Assembly: GCF_000473045.1 (NCBI RefSeq)
Contig: NZ_AXAY01000040.1
Location: forward strand, 260 to 64,259
DNA from: Bradyrhizobium sp. WSM3983
GTDB taxonomy: Bacteria > Pseudomonadota > Alphaproteobacteria > Rhizobiales > Xanthobacteraceae
Reading direction: 5' to 3'
DNA: 64,000 bases
Shown: positions 17,909 through 27,130 of the stretch, piece after piece
Layout: the number at the start of each line of letters is the position of its first letter
Numbering within the stretch: the stretch's first letter is position 1
Program-made: the position numbers and the translations under genes
Notes under the pieces: generated by a model
What the model was told of the DNA's origin: nothing
The model's input: the letters and a program-made list of their open reading frames with translations, nothing else
Database searches by the model: none

Positions 17909-19111
17909 ATGTCCGGACAACCATTGCCGACGCTGCCGGTGTGGCGCGTCGATCACATCGAGCCCTCGCCCGAGATGTTGGCGCTACGCGCCAACGGTCC
18001 GATCCGCCGCGTGCGCTTCCCGTCCGGGCACGAAGGCTGGTGGGTGACAGGCTATGACGAGGCCAAGGCGGTGCTGTCCGACGCGGCGTTCCGGCCCGCG
18101 GGAATGCCGCCGGCGGCATTCACCCCGGATTCGGTGATTCTCGGTTCGCCGGGGTGGCTGGTCTCGCACGAGGGGGGCGAGCATGCCCGGCTGCGCACGA
18201 TCGTGGCGCCAACGTTCAGCAACCTCAGGGTGAAGCTGCTCGCGCAGCAGGTCGAGGCGATCGCTGCGCACTTGTTCGAGACGCTGGCGGCCCAGCCCCA
18301 GCCCGCCGACCTGCGGCGCCACCTCTCCTTTCCGCTTCCGGCCATGGTCATCAGCGCGCTGATGGGCGTGCTCTACGAGGATCACGCCTTTTTCGCCGGG
18401 CTGTCCGACGAGGTGATGACGCACCAGCATGAAAGCGGCCCGCGCAGCGCGTCGCGCCTGGCCTGGGAAGAACTGCGCGCCTACGTTCGTGGCAAGATGC
18501 GGGACAAGCGCCAGGATCCGGGCGACAACCTGCTGACGGATCTGCTCGCGGCGGTCGACCAGGGCAAGGCGACCGAGGAAGAGGCGATCGGCCTGGCAGC
18601 GGGCATGCTGGTGGCGGGACACGAGAGCACCGTCGCGCAGCTCGAATTCGGCATGCTGGCCATGTTCCGCCATCCGCAACAGCGCGAACGCCTGGTCGGC
18701 GATCCATCCCTGGTGGATAAGGCGGTGGAGGAGATCCTGCGCATGTACCCGCCGGGCGCGGGCTGGGACGGCATCATGCGCTATCCGAGGACCGACGTGA
18801 CCATCGCGGGCGTGCATATTCCCGCGGAGAGCAAGGTGCTGGTCGGCCTGCCGGCGACGTCGTTCGATCCGCGCCATTTCGACGACCCGGAAATCTTCGA
18901 CATCGGACGCGACGCAAAGCCGCACCTAGCATTCTCCTGCGGGCCGCACGCCTGCATCGGCGCGGCGCTGGCCAGGCTGGAACTCAAGGTGGTGTTCGGT
19001 TCGATCTTCCAGCGCTTTCCCGCGCTGCGCCTGGCCGTGGCGCCCGAAGAACTGAAGTTGCGCAAGGAGATCATCACCGGCGGGTTCGAGGCGTTCCCGG
19101 TGCTCTGGTGA
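17909..19111 (+). CDS. cyp112: Cytochrome P450 CYP112 (gibberellin C-20 oxidase)
   Basis: The product is 400 aa and soluble, as usual for bacterial class I P450s. The I-helix reads GMLVAGHESTVAQ and the heme loop FSCGPHACIGAAL, with Cys349 as thiolate ligand. In bacterial gibberellin operons CYP112 oxidises C-20 of GA12 and removes it to give GA9. It is the first intact gene of the operon, 17 bp after the P450 remnant, and leads into cyp114. Electrons presumably come from the operon ferredoxin. The ribosome site is weak. GC content is much higher than in flanking DNA, consistent with acquisition. Confidence 0.95.
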   Translation: MSGQPLPTLPVWRVDHIEPSPEMLALRANGPIRRVRFPSGHEGWWVTGYDEAKAVLSDAAFRPAGMPPAAFTPDSVILGSPGWLVSHEGGEHARLRTIVAPTFSNLRVKLLAQQVEAIAAHLFETLAAQPQPADLRRHLSFPLPAMVISALMGVLYEDHAFFAGLSDEVMTHQHESGPRSASRLAWEELRAYVRGKMRDKRQDPGDNLLTDLLAAVDQGKATEEEAIGLAAGMLVAGHESTVAQLEFGMLAMFRHPQQRERLVGDPSLVDKAVEEILRMYPPGAGWDGIMRYPRTDVTIAGVHIPAESKVLVGLPATSFDPRHFDDPEIFDIGRDAKPHLAFSCGPHACIGAALARLELKVVFGSIFQRFPALRLAVAPEELKLRKEIITGGFEAFPVLW

Positions 19112-19204
19112 TGCGCGGACGCCGCCGGGGATCGCGATCTTCTCCGCAATTGGCCGGCGCGCCTGGCGCGCCCGGTCAGATCAGCCAGCCAACAGGTAAC
19201 CAAG

Positions 19205-20494
19205 ATGGACGTGCAAGAAACCACGGCAGCATGCCGGGACGCCTTCGCCGAACTGGCGTCGCCAGCGTGCATCCACGACCCGTATCCGTTCATGCGGTGG
19301 TTGCGCGAGTACGATCCGGTGCATCGCGCGGCGTCGGGCCTCTTTCTGTTGAGCCGCCACGCCGACATCTACTGGGCGCTCGAGGCCACGGGCGATGCGT
19401 TTCGGGGACCGGCGCCGGGCGAACTGGCGCGCTATTTCCCGCGTGCGGCGACCAGCCTGTCGCTCAATCTGCTGGCGTCCACGCTAGCGATGAAGGACCC
19501 ACCGACGCATACGCGTCTGCGCCGGTTGATCTCGCGCGATTTCACCATGCGCCAGATCGACAACCTGCGGCCGAGCATCGCGCGCATCGTCGCAGCGCGC
19601 CTGGACGGCATGGCGCCCGCGCTGGAGCGCGGGGAGGCGGTGGACCTGCATCGGGAATTCGCGCTGGCCTTGCCCATGCTGGTCTTCGCCGAACTGTTTG
19701 GCATGCCCCAGGACGACATGTTCGGGCTCGCCGCCGGCATCGGCGCCATTCTGGAAGGCCTGAGCCCGCACGCCAGCGATCCCCAGCTCGCCGCGGCGGA
19801 CGCGGCCAGCGCCAGGGTGCAGGCCTACTTCGGCGACCTCATACAGCGCAAGCGCACCGATCCCCGCCACGACATCGTGTCGATGCTGGTCGGCGCACAC
19901 GACGACGATGCCGACACGTTGTCGGATGCGGAGTTGATCAGCATGCTGTGGGGCATGCTGCTGGGTGGCTTCGCCACCACTGCTGCGACCATCGGCCATG
20001 CGGTCCTGGCGATGCTGGCGTATCCCGAACAGCGGCACTGGCTGCAGGGAGACGCCGTGGGGGTGAAGGCATTCGTCGAAGAAGTCCTGCGCTGCGACGC
20101 GCCCGCCATGTTCAGCTCCATTCCGCGTATCGCCCAGCGCGACATCGAACTGGGCGGCGTCGTGATCCCGAAGAGCGCGGACGTGCGTGTGCTGATCGCG
20201 GCCGGCAATCGCGACCCGGACGCCTTCGCCGATCCCGACCGCTTCGATCCCGCGCGGTTCTACGGCACCAGTCCTGGCATGTCGACCGACGGGAAGATCA
20301 TGCTGAGCTTCGGCCACGGCATCCACTTCTGCCTCGGTGCGCAACTGGCCCGGGTGCAGTTGGCCGAGAGCCTGCCGCGGATCCAGGCGCGCTTCCCCAC
20401 GCTGGCATTGGCCGAGCAGCCGACCCGGGAGCCCTCCGCGTTCCTTAGGACGTTCCGCGCGCTGCCGGTGCGGCTGCATGCGCAGGGGGGCTGA
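19205..20494 (+). CDS. cyp114: Cytochrome P450 CYP114 (ent-kaurenoic acid oxidase/ring contraction)
   Basis: The product is 429 aa. The I-helix reads GGFATTAATIGHAVL and the heme loop FGHGIHFCLGAQL, with Cys376. In the bacterial pathway CYP114, with its partner ferredoxin, converts ent-kaurenoic acid to GA12-aldehyde, including the B-ring contraction. The acid/alcohol pair of the I-helix is replaced by ATTAAT, so the proton-relay position is Ala-Thr-Thr. The stop is followed after one base by the ferredoxin ATG, implying tight co-translation of the redox pair. Confidence 0.95.
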   Translation: MDVQETTAACRDAFAELASPACIHDPYPFMRWLREYDPVHRAASGLFLLSRHADIYWALEATGDAFRGPAPGELARYFPRAATSLSLNLLASTLAMKDPPTHTRLRRLISRDFTMRQIDNLRPSIARIVAARLDGMAPALERGEAVDLHREFALALPMLVFAELFGMPQDDMFGLAAGIGAILEGLSPHASDPQLAAADAASARVQAYFGDLIQRKRTDPRHDIVSMLVGAHDDDADTLSDAELISMLWGMLLGGFATTAATIGHAVLAMLAYPEQRHWLQGDAVGVKAFVEEVLRCDAPAMFSSIPRIAQRDIELGGVVIPKSADVRVLIAAGNRDPDAFADPDRFDPARFYGTSPGMSTDGKIMLSFGHGIHFCLGAQLARVQLAESLPRIQARFPTLALAEQPTREPSAFLRTFRALPVRLHAQGG

Positions 20495-20495
20495 G

Positions 20496-20804
20496 ATGCG
20501 CGTCGTGGTCGACCAGTATCTGTGCGGAACCACCGGGCAGTGCGTGCTGACGCTGCCGGGCACCTTTCGCCAGCGCGAACCGGACGGCGTGGCCGAAGTG
20601 TGCGTGGCGACGGTCCCGCAGGCGCTGCACGCCGCCGTGCGGCTCGCGGCCAGCCAGTGCCCGGTCGCCGCCATTCGGGTCATCGAAAGCGACGCTGGCG
20701 ATGACGAGCGCGCCAGCGCCGACACTGCACCTTCTCCGGCGGAGGCCGAGCGGCATGCCGCGAAAGATCGACGCAAACCAGGAGGACACGATGGGACGGT
20801 TTGA
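20496..20804 (+). CDS. [3Fe-4S]-type ferredoxin of the GA operon
   Basis: The product is 102 aa. The cluster ligands are visible as CGTTGQC (C-x5-C) and SQCPVAA. The three-Cys pattern is typical of 3Fe-4S ferredoxins dedicated to P450s. The first ~65 residues form the ferredoxin fold; a polar tail of ~35 residues follows and overlaps the sdr start by 14 bp in another frame. In this pathway the ferredoxin is needed for full CYP114 activity. The start ATG lies one base after the cyp114 stop. Confidence 0.9.
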   Translation: MRVVVDQYLCGTTGQCVLTLPGTFRQREPDGVAEVCVATVPQALHAAVRLAASQCPVAAIRVIESDAGDDERASADTAPSPAEAERHAAKDRRKPGGHDGTV

Positions 20805-21636
20805 AGGCAAGGTGGCCGTAGTGACCGGCGCCGGCGCCGGCATCGGCAAGGCATGCGCCCTCGCCATCGCGCGCGAGGGCGGCAGAGTGGTGGTGGCCGA
20901 CATTGATGGCTCGGCGGCCATCGCCTGCACCGCGCAGATCGCGGCCGAAGCGGGCCACGCGCTGGCCCTGGCCATGGACATCGCCGATGCGCAGGCGGTG
21001 GCAGCGCTGTTCGAGACCGCGGAGCGGCACTTCGGTGGGGTCGACCTGCTGGTGAACAACGCGAGCGCCATGCATCTGACCCCGCGCGACCGCGCGATCC
21101 TCGACCTGGACCTGGCGGTCTGGGATCAGACCATGGCGACCAATCTGCGCGGCACGCTGCTCTGCTGCCGGCAGGCCGTCTCACGGATGATCGCCCGCGG
21201 CGGTGGCGCGATCGTCAACATGTCGTCGTGCCAGGGGCTCAGCGGTGACACTGCGCAGACGTCCTACGCCGCGTCGAAGGCGGCGATGAACATGCTGTCG
21301 GCCTCGCTCGCCACCCAGTACGGTCATGCGCAGATCCGCTGCAACGCGGTTGCGCCGGGCCTCATCATGACCGAGCGTCTCCTCGCCAAGCTGGACGAGT
21401 GCATGCAACGGCATCTGCGCCGGCACCAGCTCCTGCCGCGCGTCGGCCGCCCCGAGGACGTGGCCGCGCTGGTGACGTTCCTGCTCTCCGACGATGCTGC
21501 GTTCATCACCGGCCAGGTCGTGTGCATCGACGGCGGCATGCTGGCGCATGTGCCGACCTACGCCGACGGTGGCAACAGCCGCGGCGCGCGGCCTGCCGGC
21601 GAGACCGCCGAAGCGGCCGCGGCGCCGCGCTGCTGA
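20791..21636 (+). CDS. Short-chain dehydrogenase/reductase of the GA operon
   Basis: The product is 281 aa. The Rossmann motif is TGAGAGIGKA near residue 12, NNAS follows near residue 90, and the catalytic pair is SYAASKAAMN (Tyr-x3-Lys). The family's role in the bacterial pathway is oxidation of GA12-aldehyde to GA12 with NAD(P). A strong AGGAGG site precedes the ATG. The last ~25 residues (RPAGETAEAAAAPRC) are an extra tail beyond the normal SDR end. The stop overlaps the cyp117 start (TGATG). Confidence 0.95.
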   Translation: MGRFEGKVAVVTGAGAGIGKACALAIAREGGRVVVADIDGSAAIACTAQIAAEAGHALALAMDIADAQAVAALFETAERHFGGVDLLVNNASAMHLTPRDRAILDLDLAVWDQTMATNLRGTLLCCRQAVSRMIARGGGAIVNMSSCQGLSGDTAQTSYAASKAAMNMLSASLATQYGHAQIRCNAVAPGLIMTERLLAKLDECMQRHLRRHQLLPRVGRPEDVAALVTFLLSDDAAFITGQVVCIDGGMLAHVPTYADGGNSRGARPAGETAEAAAAPRC

Positions 21637-22979
21637 TGGACATGCTGCTCAACCCGCTCGACCGTCGGCACCGGCTGCGGGACGACATCCCGGTCGTGCC
21701 CGGCGCTTTCCCCCTGGTCGGGCATCTTCCCGCCATCGTCTGCGACCTGCCGCGCCTGCTGCGGCGCGCGGAACGAACGCTGGGCAGCCACTTCTGGCTG
21801 GATTTCGGCCCTGCCGGACACCTGATGACCTGCGTGGATCCGGATGCGTTCGCACTGCTCCGGCACAAGGACGTGTCCTCCGCTCTGATCGAAGAGATCG
21901 CGCCCGAATTGTTTGGCGGAACGTTGGTCGCCCAGGACGGCGACGCTCACCGGCAGTCGCGCGATGCGATCAAGGCGGCGTTCCTGCCCAAGGGGCTGAC
22001 CCAGGCCGGCATCGGCGATCTGTTCGCGCCCGTCATTCTGGCGCGGGTGCAGGCGTGGCGCGACCGCGGCGACGTAACCATCCTGCGCGAAACCGGCGAC
22101 CTGATGCTCAAGCTCATCTTCAGCCTCATGGGAATCCCCGCGCAGGACCTGCCGGGATGGCATCGCAAGTACCGGCAACTGCTGCAGTTGATCGTCGCGC
22201 CCCCGGTCGATCTGCCCGGACTGCCCTTGCGGCGCGGCCGCGCCGCCCTCGACTGGATCGACACGCAGTTGCGCCAGTACGTCCGCGACGCGCGCGCGCA
22301 TGCCGCGCGCACCGGGTTGATCAACGACATGGTGAGCGCCTTCGATCGCAGCGACGATGCGCTCTCCGATGACGTCCTGGTCGCCAATATCCGCTTGCTG
22401 CTGCTTGGCGGTCACGACACCACCGCCTCGACGATGGCCTGGATGGTGATCGAGCTGGCGCGGCAGCCTGTGCTGTGGGACGCCCTGGTCGAGGAGGCGC
22501 AACGTGTGGGCGCGGTGCCGACCCGGCACGCGGACCTGGCGCAGTGTCCGGTCGCCGAGGCGCTGTTCCGCGAGACGCTGCGCATGCATCCGGCGACCAC
22601 GGTCCTGCCGCGTCGCGCGCTGCAGGAATTGCAACTCGGCCAACGGCGCATTCCCGCGGGCACCCATTTGTGCATCCCGCTGCTGCATTTCTCGACTTCG
22701 GCGCTGCTGCACGAGGCGCCTGATCAGTTCCGCCTGGCGCGGTGGCTGCAACGCACGGAGCCGATCCGGCCGGTGGACATGCTGCAGTTCGGTACCGGCC
22801 CACACGTCTGCATCGGCTACCACCTGGTATGGCTGGAACTGGTGCAGTTCTGCATCTCCTTGGCGCTGACCATGCACAAGGCCGGGGTGCGGCCGCGGTT
22901 GCTGAGCGGCGTCGAAAAAGGCCGGCGCTATTACCCGACCGCACATCCGTCCATGACAATCCGCATCAGATTCTCATGA
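21636..22979 (+). CDS. cyp117: Cytochrome P450 CYP117 (ent-kaurene oxidase)
   Basis: The product is 447 aa. The I-helix reads LLLGGHDTTASTMAW with the classical acid-Thr pair, and the heme loop FGTGPHVCIGYHL carries Cys392. An ExxR motif is present (FRETLRMHP). In the bacterial pathway CYP117 performs the three-step oxidation of ent-kaurene to ent-kaurenoic acid. The N-terminus (IPVVPGAFPLVGHLP) is proline-rich without a membrane anchor. Start is coupled to the sdr stop by a one-base overlap. Confidence 0.95.
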   Translation: MDMLLNPLDRRHRLRDDIPVVPGAFPLVGHLPAIVCDLPRLLRRAERTLGSHFWLDFGPAGHLMTCVDPDAFALLRHKDVSSALIEEIAPELFGGTLVAQDGDAHRQSRDAIKAAFLPKGLTQAGIGDLFAPVILARVQAWRDRGDVTILRETGDLMLKLIFSLMGIPAQDLPGWHRKYRQLLQLIVAPPVDLPGLPLRRGRAALDWIDTQLRQYVRDARAHAARTGLINDMVSAFDRSDDALSDDVLVANIRLLLLGGHDTTASTMAWMVIELARQPVLWDALVEEAQRVGAVPTRHADLAQCPVAEALFRETLRMHPATTVLPRRALQELQLGQRRIPAGTHLCIPLLHFSTSALLHEAPDQFRLARWLQRTEPIRPVDMLQFGTGPHVCIGYHLVWLELVQFCISLALTMHKAGVRPRLLSGVEKGRRYYPTAHPSMTIRIRFS

Positions 22980-23075
22980 GCTGGCATCGCATGCCCCGTG
23001 TGGCAAGGCAGCGACGCCGGCAACACCGCGGCGGCTCGCCGCTCGCCGTGGCCGTCTCCTGTCAGGGACAAGGAC

Positions 23076-24045
23076 ATGAACAACATGCAGAGAGGTTCCA
23101 CGCTACACGACGACCGAACTGGCGTTTCGGCGCATCCGTCAGGCTGCTGCCAGATATCTGGATGCAGGACGGCGCAAAGCGGGTCGAACAAGGCGCTGGC
23201 GCGTCTTCTCTGCGCCGAAGACGACGGTGAGACCGAGCTGATGGCGGCGATGCGCTACGCCACCTTGCATGGCGGGAAGCGCAACCGCGCCTTGCTCTGT
23301 CTGGCGGCCGGCGCACTGGCCGACACGCCGGTGCACATGCTCGACGACGTCGGCGCCGCCATCGCGATGATGCACGCCTGTACTTTGGTCCACGACGACC
23401 TGCCCGCGATGGACGACGACGTGCTTCGCCGCGGCCTTCTGACCGTGCACGTCAAGTTCGGCGAAGCCACTGCGATCCTGGTCGGCGATGCGCTGCAGGC
23501 GCACGCCTTCCTGACCCTGGCGAGTCTGGATGCGCCGGGCGACAACCGTATCGCGCTCCCGCGCGCTGGCGCAGGCGGTGTCCGCCGAGGGTGCCGCTGG
23601 CGGGCAGGCCATGGATCTGTCGCTGGTTGGAAAGCACGTCGGGCTCGACAGGATCGTGGCGATGCACCGGATGACGAGCGGAGCGCTCGTGCGCGCGTCC
23701 GTTCGCATGGGCACGCTATGCGCCATCGCGGAGGATGCCGCGCACGCTGCGCTGTACTGTGCGCTCGATCGCTACAGCGCATGTTCTGGCGTTGCAGGTG
23801 GTCGACGACATTCTCGACGCGACAGCGGATACCGCGACGCGGGGCAAGACCCCTGGCAAGGACGCGGCGGCGCAGAAGCGACCGGCGCGTCGATCATGGG
23901 GCTGCGGGCAGCGCGCCAGTTCGTGCCGGATCTGTTGCGCGACGCCGGGGAGGCCATCGCCCCGCTGGGCCCGCGTGCGGAACGGTTGGCGCAGATCCTG
24001 CAGCGGGCCAACGCGTATCTGTTCAAGCACGCGCCATGCGCATGA
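23076..24045 (+). pseudogene. Frameshifted operon GGPP synthase
   Basis: The start (MNNMQRGSTLHDD) runs in frame 3 through HGGKRNRALLCLA and the first aspartate-rich motif LVHDDLPAMDDD. Near 23540 the frame shifts to LAQAVSAEGAAGGQAMDLSL. Near 23770 it shifts again to VLALQVVDDILDATAD, which holds the second aspartate-rich motif. Near 23870 it shifts back to ATGASIMGLRAAR and the C-terminus ending FKHAPCA. Three frame changes in a 970-bp gene with both catalytic motifs otherwise preserved indicate recent inactivation. Its function is probably supplied by ggps2 at 27131-28063. A GC-rich 327-bp stretch without a supported gene separates it from cps. Confidence 0.9.
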
Positions 24046-24372
24046 GCGCGCCCGTCCGCATGGAGGCGCCGCTGTGCCGCTGCGATCGGCCGGCGGCAGC
24101 GGTGCATGCTGCACTGTGTCCGAGTCCGCGGGGCCGATCGCAGCGGTTGCCCAGCACGGCCGCGGCGCACGCGGCGCGCTGCGCGCAAGCCTATGCGGCG
24201 GACCGGCGCCAGCATCGCGGCGCGTCGCCGCGCCGGAGCAGGCGGCCGTCCGGCGCTGCCCATGCGCCGGGCCGCGACGGGCCTGCGGCGCCGGGCCGCG
24301 ACGGGCCTGCGGCGACGTGCGCGGCGTCTGCCCGATCCTGGTTCTCATCAACCGTCTGAAGGAACATCCCGC

Positions 24373-25917
24373 GTGAACGCGCTGTCCGAACAGATCCTTT
24401 CCGAATTGCGCCACCTGCTGAGCGAGATGAGCGATGGCGGCAGCGTCGGTCCGTCCGTCTACGACACGGCGCGAGCTCTGCAGTTCCACGGCAACGTCAC
24501 CGGTCGGCAGGACGCATACGCGTGGCTCATCGCGCAGCAACAGGCCGATGGCGGATGGGGAAGCGCGGACTTCCCACTGTTCCGCCATGCGCCCACGTGG
24601 GCGGCGTTGCTGGCATTGCAGCGTGCCGATCCTGTTCCGGGTGCTGCCGACGCAGTCCAGGCTGCAACCCGGTTCCTCCAGCGCCAGCCCGATCCCTACG
24701 CGCATGCGGTGCCGGAAGACGCGCCGATCGGCGCGGAGCTGATCCTGCCGCAGTTTTGCGGCGAGGCCGCATCCTTGCTGGGCGGCGTGGCGTTTCCGCG
24801 CCACCCGGCGCTGTTGCCGTTGCGGCACGCGTGCCTGGTCAAGCTGGCGGCGATGGCGACGTTGCCGAGCGGCCATCCGTTGCTGCACTCCTGGGAAGCC
24901 TGGGGGACGTCGCCGACCACCGCATGCCCCGATGACGACGGCAGCATCGGCATCAGTCCGGCGGCCACCGCCGCGTGGCGTGCGCACGCCGTGACACAGG
25001 GGAGCACGCCGCAGGTCGGGCGTGCCGACGCGTATCTGCAGGCGGCATCGCGGGCGACGCGCAGCGGCATCGAAGGTGTCGTTCCCAACGTCTGGCCGAT
25101 CAATGTGTTCGAGCCATGCTGGTCGCTGTACACCCTGCATCTGGCCGGGCTGTTTGCGCATCCCGCGCTCGCCGAGGCGGTGCGCGTGATCGTCGCGCAG
25201 CTCGACGCCCGCCTGGGCGTGCGCGGTCTGGGCCCGGCCTTGCACTTCGCGGCCGATGCGGACGACACCGCCGTTGCGTTGTGCGTCCTGCGCCTTGCAG
25301 GCCGCGACTCGGCGGTCGATGCGTTGCGCCATTTCGAAATCGGCGAGCTGTTCGTCACCTTCCCCGGCGAACGCAATGCCTCGGTGTCGACCAACATCCA
25401 TGCCCTGCATGCGTTGCGACTGTTGGGAAAGCCCGCCGCCGGCACCAGCGCCTACGTCGAGGCCAATCGCAACCCGCACGGTCTATGGGACAACGAAAAA
25501 TGGCACGTTTCGTGGCTGTATCCCACCGCGCATGCGGTCGCTGCGCTGGCGCAAGGCAAGCCCCAGTGGCGCGACGAGCGCGCCCTGGCGGCGCTGCTGC
25601 AGGCGCAGCGCGACGACGGCGGCTGGGGCGCCGGTCGCGCGTCCACATTCGAGGAAACCGCCTATGCGCTGTTCGCGTTGCACGTGATGGACGGGAGCGA
25701 AGAGCCGACGGGGCGCCGGCGCATCGCGCAGGCGGTGGCGCGTGCGCTGGAGTGGATGCTCGCCCCGGCGCATGCATTGCCGCAGACGCCGCTGTGGATC
25801 GGTAAGGAACTGTATTGCCCCACCCGGGTCGTGCGCGTGGCCGAACTCGCCGGATTGTGGCTGGCGCTTCGTTGGGGGCGGCGCGTCCTGGCCGAGGGAG
25901 CAGGAGCGGCGCCGTGA
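24373..25917 (+). CDS. cps: ent-Copalyl diphosphate synthase (class II diterpene cyclase)
   Basis: The product is 514 aa from a GTG start, the usual length for bacterial CPS. The class II catalytic acid motif DxDD is present as DADD at 295-298. The QQADGGWGSADF region near residue 57 and QRDDGGWGAG near the C-terminus are the QW-type motifs of the beta/gamma folds. It cyclises geranylgeranyl diphosphate to ent-copalyl diphosphate. The GTG was chosen because the upstream part of the open frame shows no homology and the stop overlaps ks by 4 bp, as in other GA operons. Confidence 0.93.
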   Translation: MNALSEQILSELRHLLSEMSDGGSVGPSVYDTARALQFHGNVTGRQDAYAWLIAQQQADGGWGSADFPLFRHAPTWAALLALQRADPVPGAADAVQAATRFLQRQPDPYAHAVPEDAPIGAELILPQFCGEAASLLGGVAFPRHPALLPLRHACLVKLAAMATLPSGHPLLHSWEAWGTSPTTACPDDDGSIGISPAATAAWRAHAVTQGSTPQVGRADAYLQAASRATRSGIEGVVPNVWPINVFEPCWSLYTLHLAGLFAHPALAEAVRVIVAQLDARLGVRGLGPALHFAADADDTAVALCVLRLAGRDSAVDALRHFEIGELFVTFPGERNASVSTNIHALHALRLLGKPAAGTSAYVEANRNPHGLWDNEKWHVSWLYPTAHAVAALAQGKPQWRDERALAALLQAQRDDGGWGAGRASTFEETAYALFALHVMDGSEEPTGRRRIAQAVARALEWMLAPAHALPQTPLWIGKELYCPTRVVRVAELAGLWLALRWGRRVLAEGAGAAP

Positions 25918-26816
25918 TTCAGAGCGAACGCGCGCTGCAGCAGGTGCTGGAGTGGGGGCGTACCCTGACCGGGTTCGCCGACGAGCATGCCGTGGAAGCG
26001 GTCAGGGGCGGCCAGTACATCCTGCAGCGCATCCACCCGAGCCTGCGCGACAGCAGCGCCCACACCGGCCGCGATCCGCAGGACGAAACGCTGATCGTGG
26101 CGTTCTATCGCGAACTGGCGCTGCTGTTCTGGCTCGACGATTGCAACGACCTTGGCCTGATCGCGCCGGAGCAGCTCGCCGCGGTGGAGCAGGCGCTGGG
26201 GCAGGGCGTGCCGTGCGTGCTCCCCGGATTCGAGGGCTGCGCTGTGCTGCGCGCTTCGCTGGCCGCGCTCGCCTACGATCGTCGCGACTATGCTCAGCTT
26301 CTCGACGATACCCGGTGCTACTGCGCGGCGCTGCGCGCCGGACACGCGCAGGCAGCGGGGGCGGAACGCTGGTCCTATGCCGAGTACCTGCACAATGGCA
26401 TCGATTCGATCGCCTACGCGAACGTGTTCTGTTGCCTGTCGCTGCTGTGGGGGCTGGACATGGCGACCTTGCGCGCGCGTCCGGCGTTTCGCCAGGTCCT
26501 GCGGCTCATCTCCGCGATAGGGCGCCTGCAGAACGATCTGCATGGACGCGACAAGGACAGGTCGACCGGCGAGGCCGACAACGCGGCGATCCTGCTGCTG
26601 CAGCGCTATCCGGCTATGCCTGTGGTCGAGTTCCTCAACGAGGAGCTGGCCGGCCATACGCGCATGCTGCACCGGGTGATGGCGGAAGAACGCTTTCCCG
26701 CGCCGTGGGGACCATTGATCGAGGCCATGGCGGCCATCCGCGCGCAGTACTACCAGACCTCGACCAGCCGCTACCGCAGCGACGCTGCGGGGGGAGGCCA
26801 GCGTGGGCCGGCCTGA
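25914..26816 (+). CDS. ks: ent-Kaurene synthase (class I diterpene cyclase)
   Basis: The product is 300 aa from a GTG overlapping the cps stop (GTGA). The class I metal-binding motif DDCND is at 75-79, and the second metal motif is NDLHGRDKDRSTGE near residue 205. It converts ent-copalyl diphosphate to ent-kaurene. The single alpha-domain length matches bacterial kaurene synthases. A longer in-frame start upstream would run deep into cps and is rejected. Confidence 0.93.
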   Translation: MIQSERALQQVLEWGRTLTGFADEHAVEAVRGGQYILQRIHPSLRDSSAHTGRDPQDETLIVAFYRELALLFWLDDCNDLGLIAPEQLAAVEQALGQGVPCVLPGFEGCAVLRASLAALAYDRRDYAQLLDDTRCYCAALRAGHAQAAGAERWSYAEYLHNGIDSIAYANVFCCLSLLWGLDMATLRARPAFRQVLRLISAIGRLQNDLHGRDKDRSTGEADNAAILLLQRYPAMPVVEFLNEELAGHTRMLHRVMAEERFPAPWGPLIEAMAAIRAQYYQTSTSRYRSDAAGGGQRGPA

Positions 26817-26900
26817 ACGCGCGCGAGGCGGCGCGTGCGCGGACTGCCGTCGGTCCGATCCGACGCAACGCCGTCGCCCGATGCGACGGATGGAGCGAGC

Positions 26901-27122
26901 ATGAGCGACACCGCCCTGAGCCGGCGCAAGGACGACCATCTGGACCTTGTGCTGGATCGGCGAACGGCGCCGGCCACGGTCGCCGCCGGCGGGGAGTACA
27001 TCCGGTTCGAACACTGCGCATTGCCCGAGTTGGACCTGACGCAGATCGACCTGCGCGCCTCACTGCTGGGCAAGACCATGCGCGCGCCGCTGCTAATCAG
27101 CTCCATGACAGGCGGGCTGTAA
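26901..27122 (+). pseudogene. Truncated type II isopentenyl diphosphate isomerase
   Basis: The first 73 residues (SRRKDDHLDLVLD, then PLLISSMTGG) match the N-terminus of the FMN-dependent type 2 IPP isomerase (Fni). A TAA follows directly after MTGGL, so the FMN-binding barrel (about 270 residues) is missing. It is the last gene of complete GA operons, where it balances the IPP/DMAPP supply. The stop lies 9 bp from the end of the convergent ggps2, which marks the right-hand recombination joint of the operon. Confidence 0.85.
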
Positions 27123-27130
27123 TTCATTTC

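Noticed and set aside
19484..21184. Long minus-strand open frame (566 aa) under cyp114, ferredoxin and sdr
   Set aside because: It is antisense to well-identified genes in GC-rich DNA, is low-complexity Arg/Ala/Gly-rich, and has no domain.
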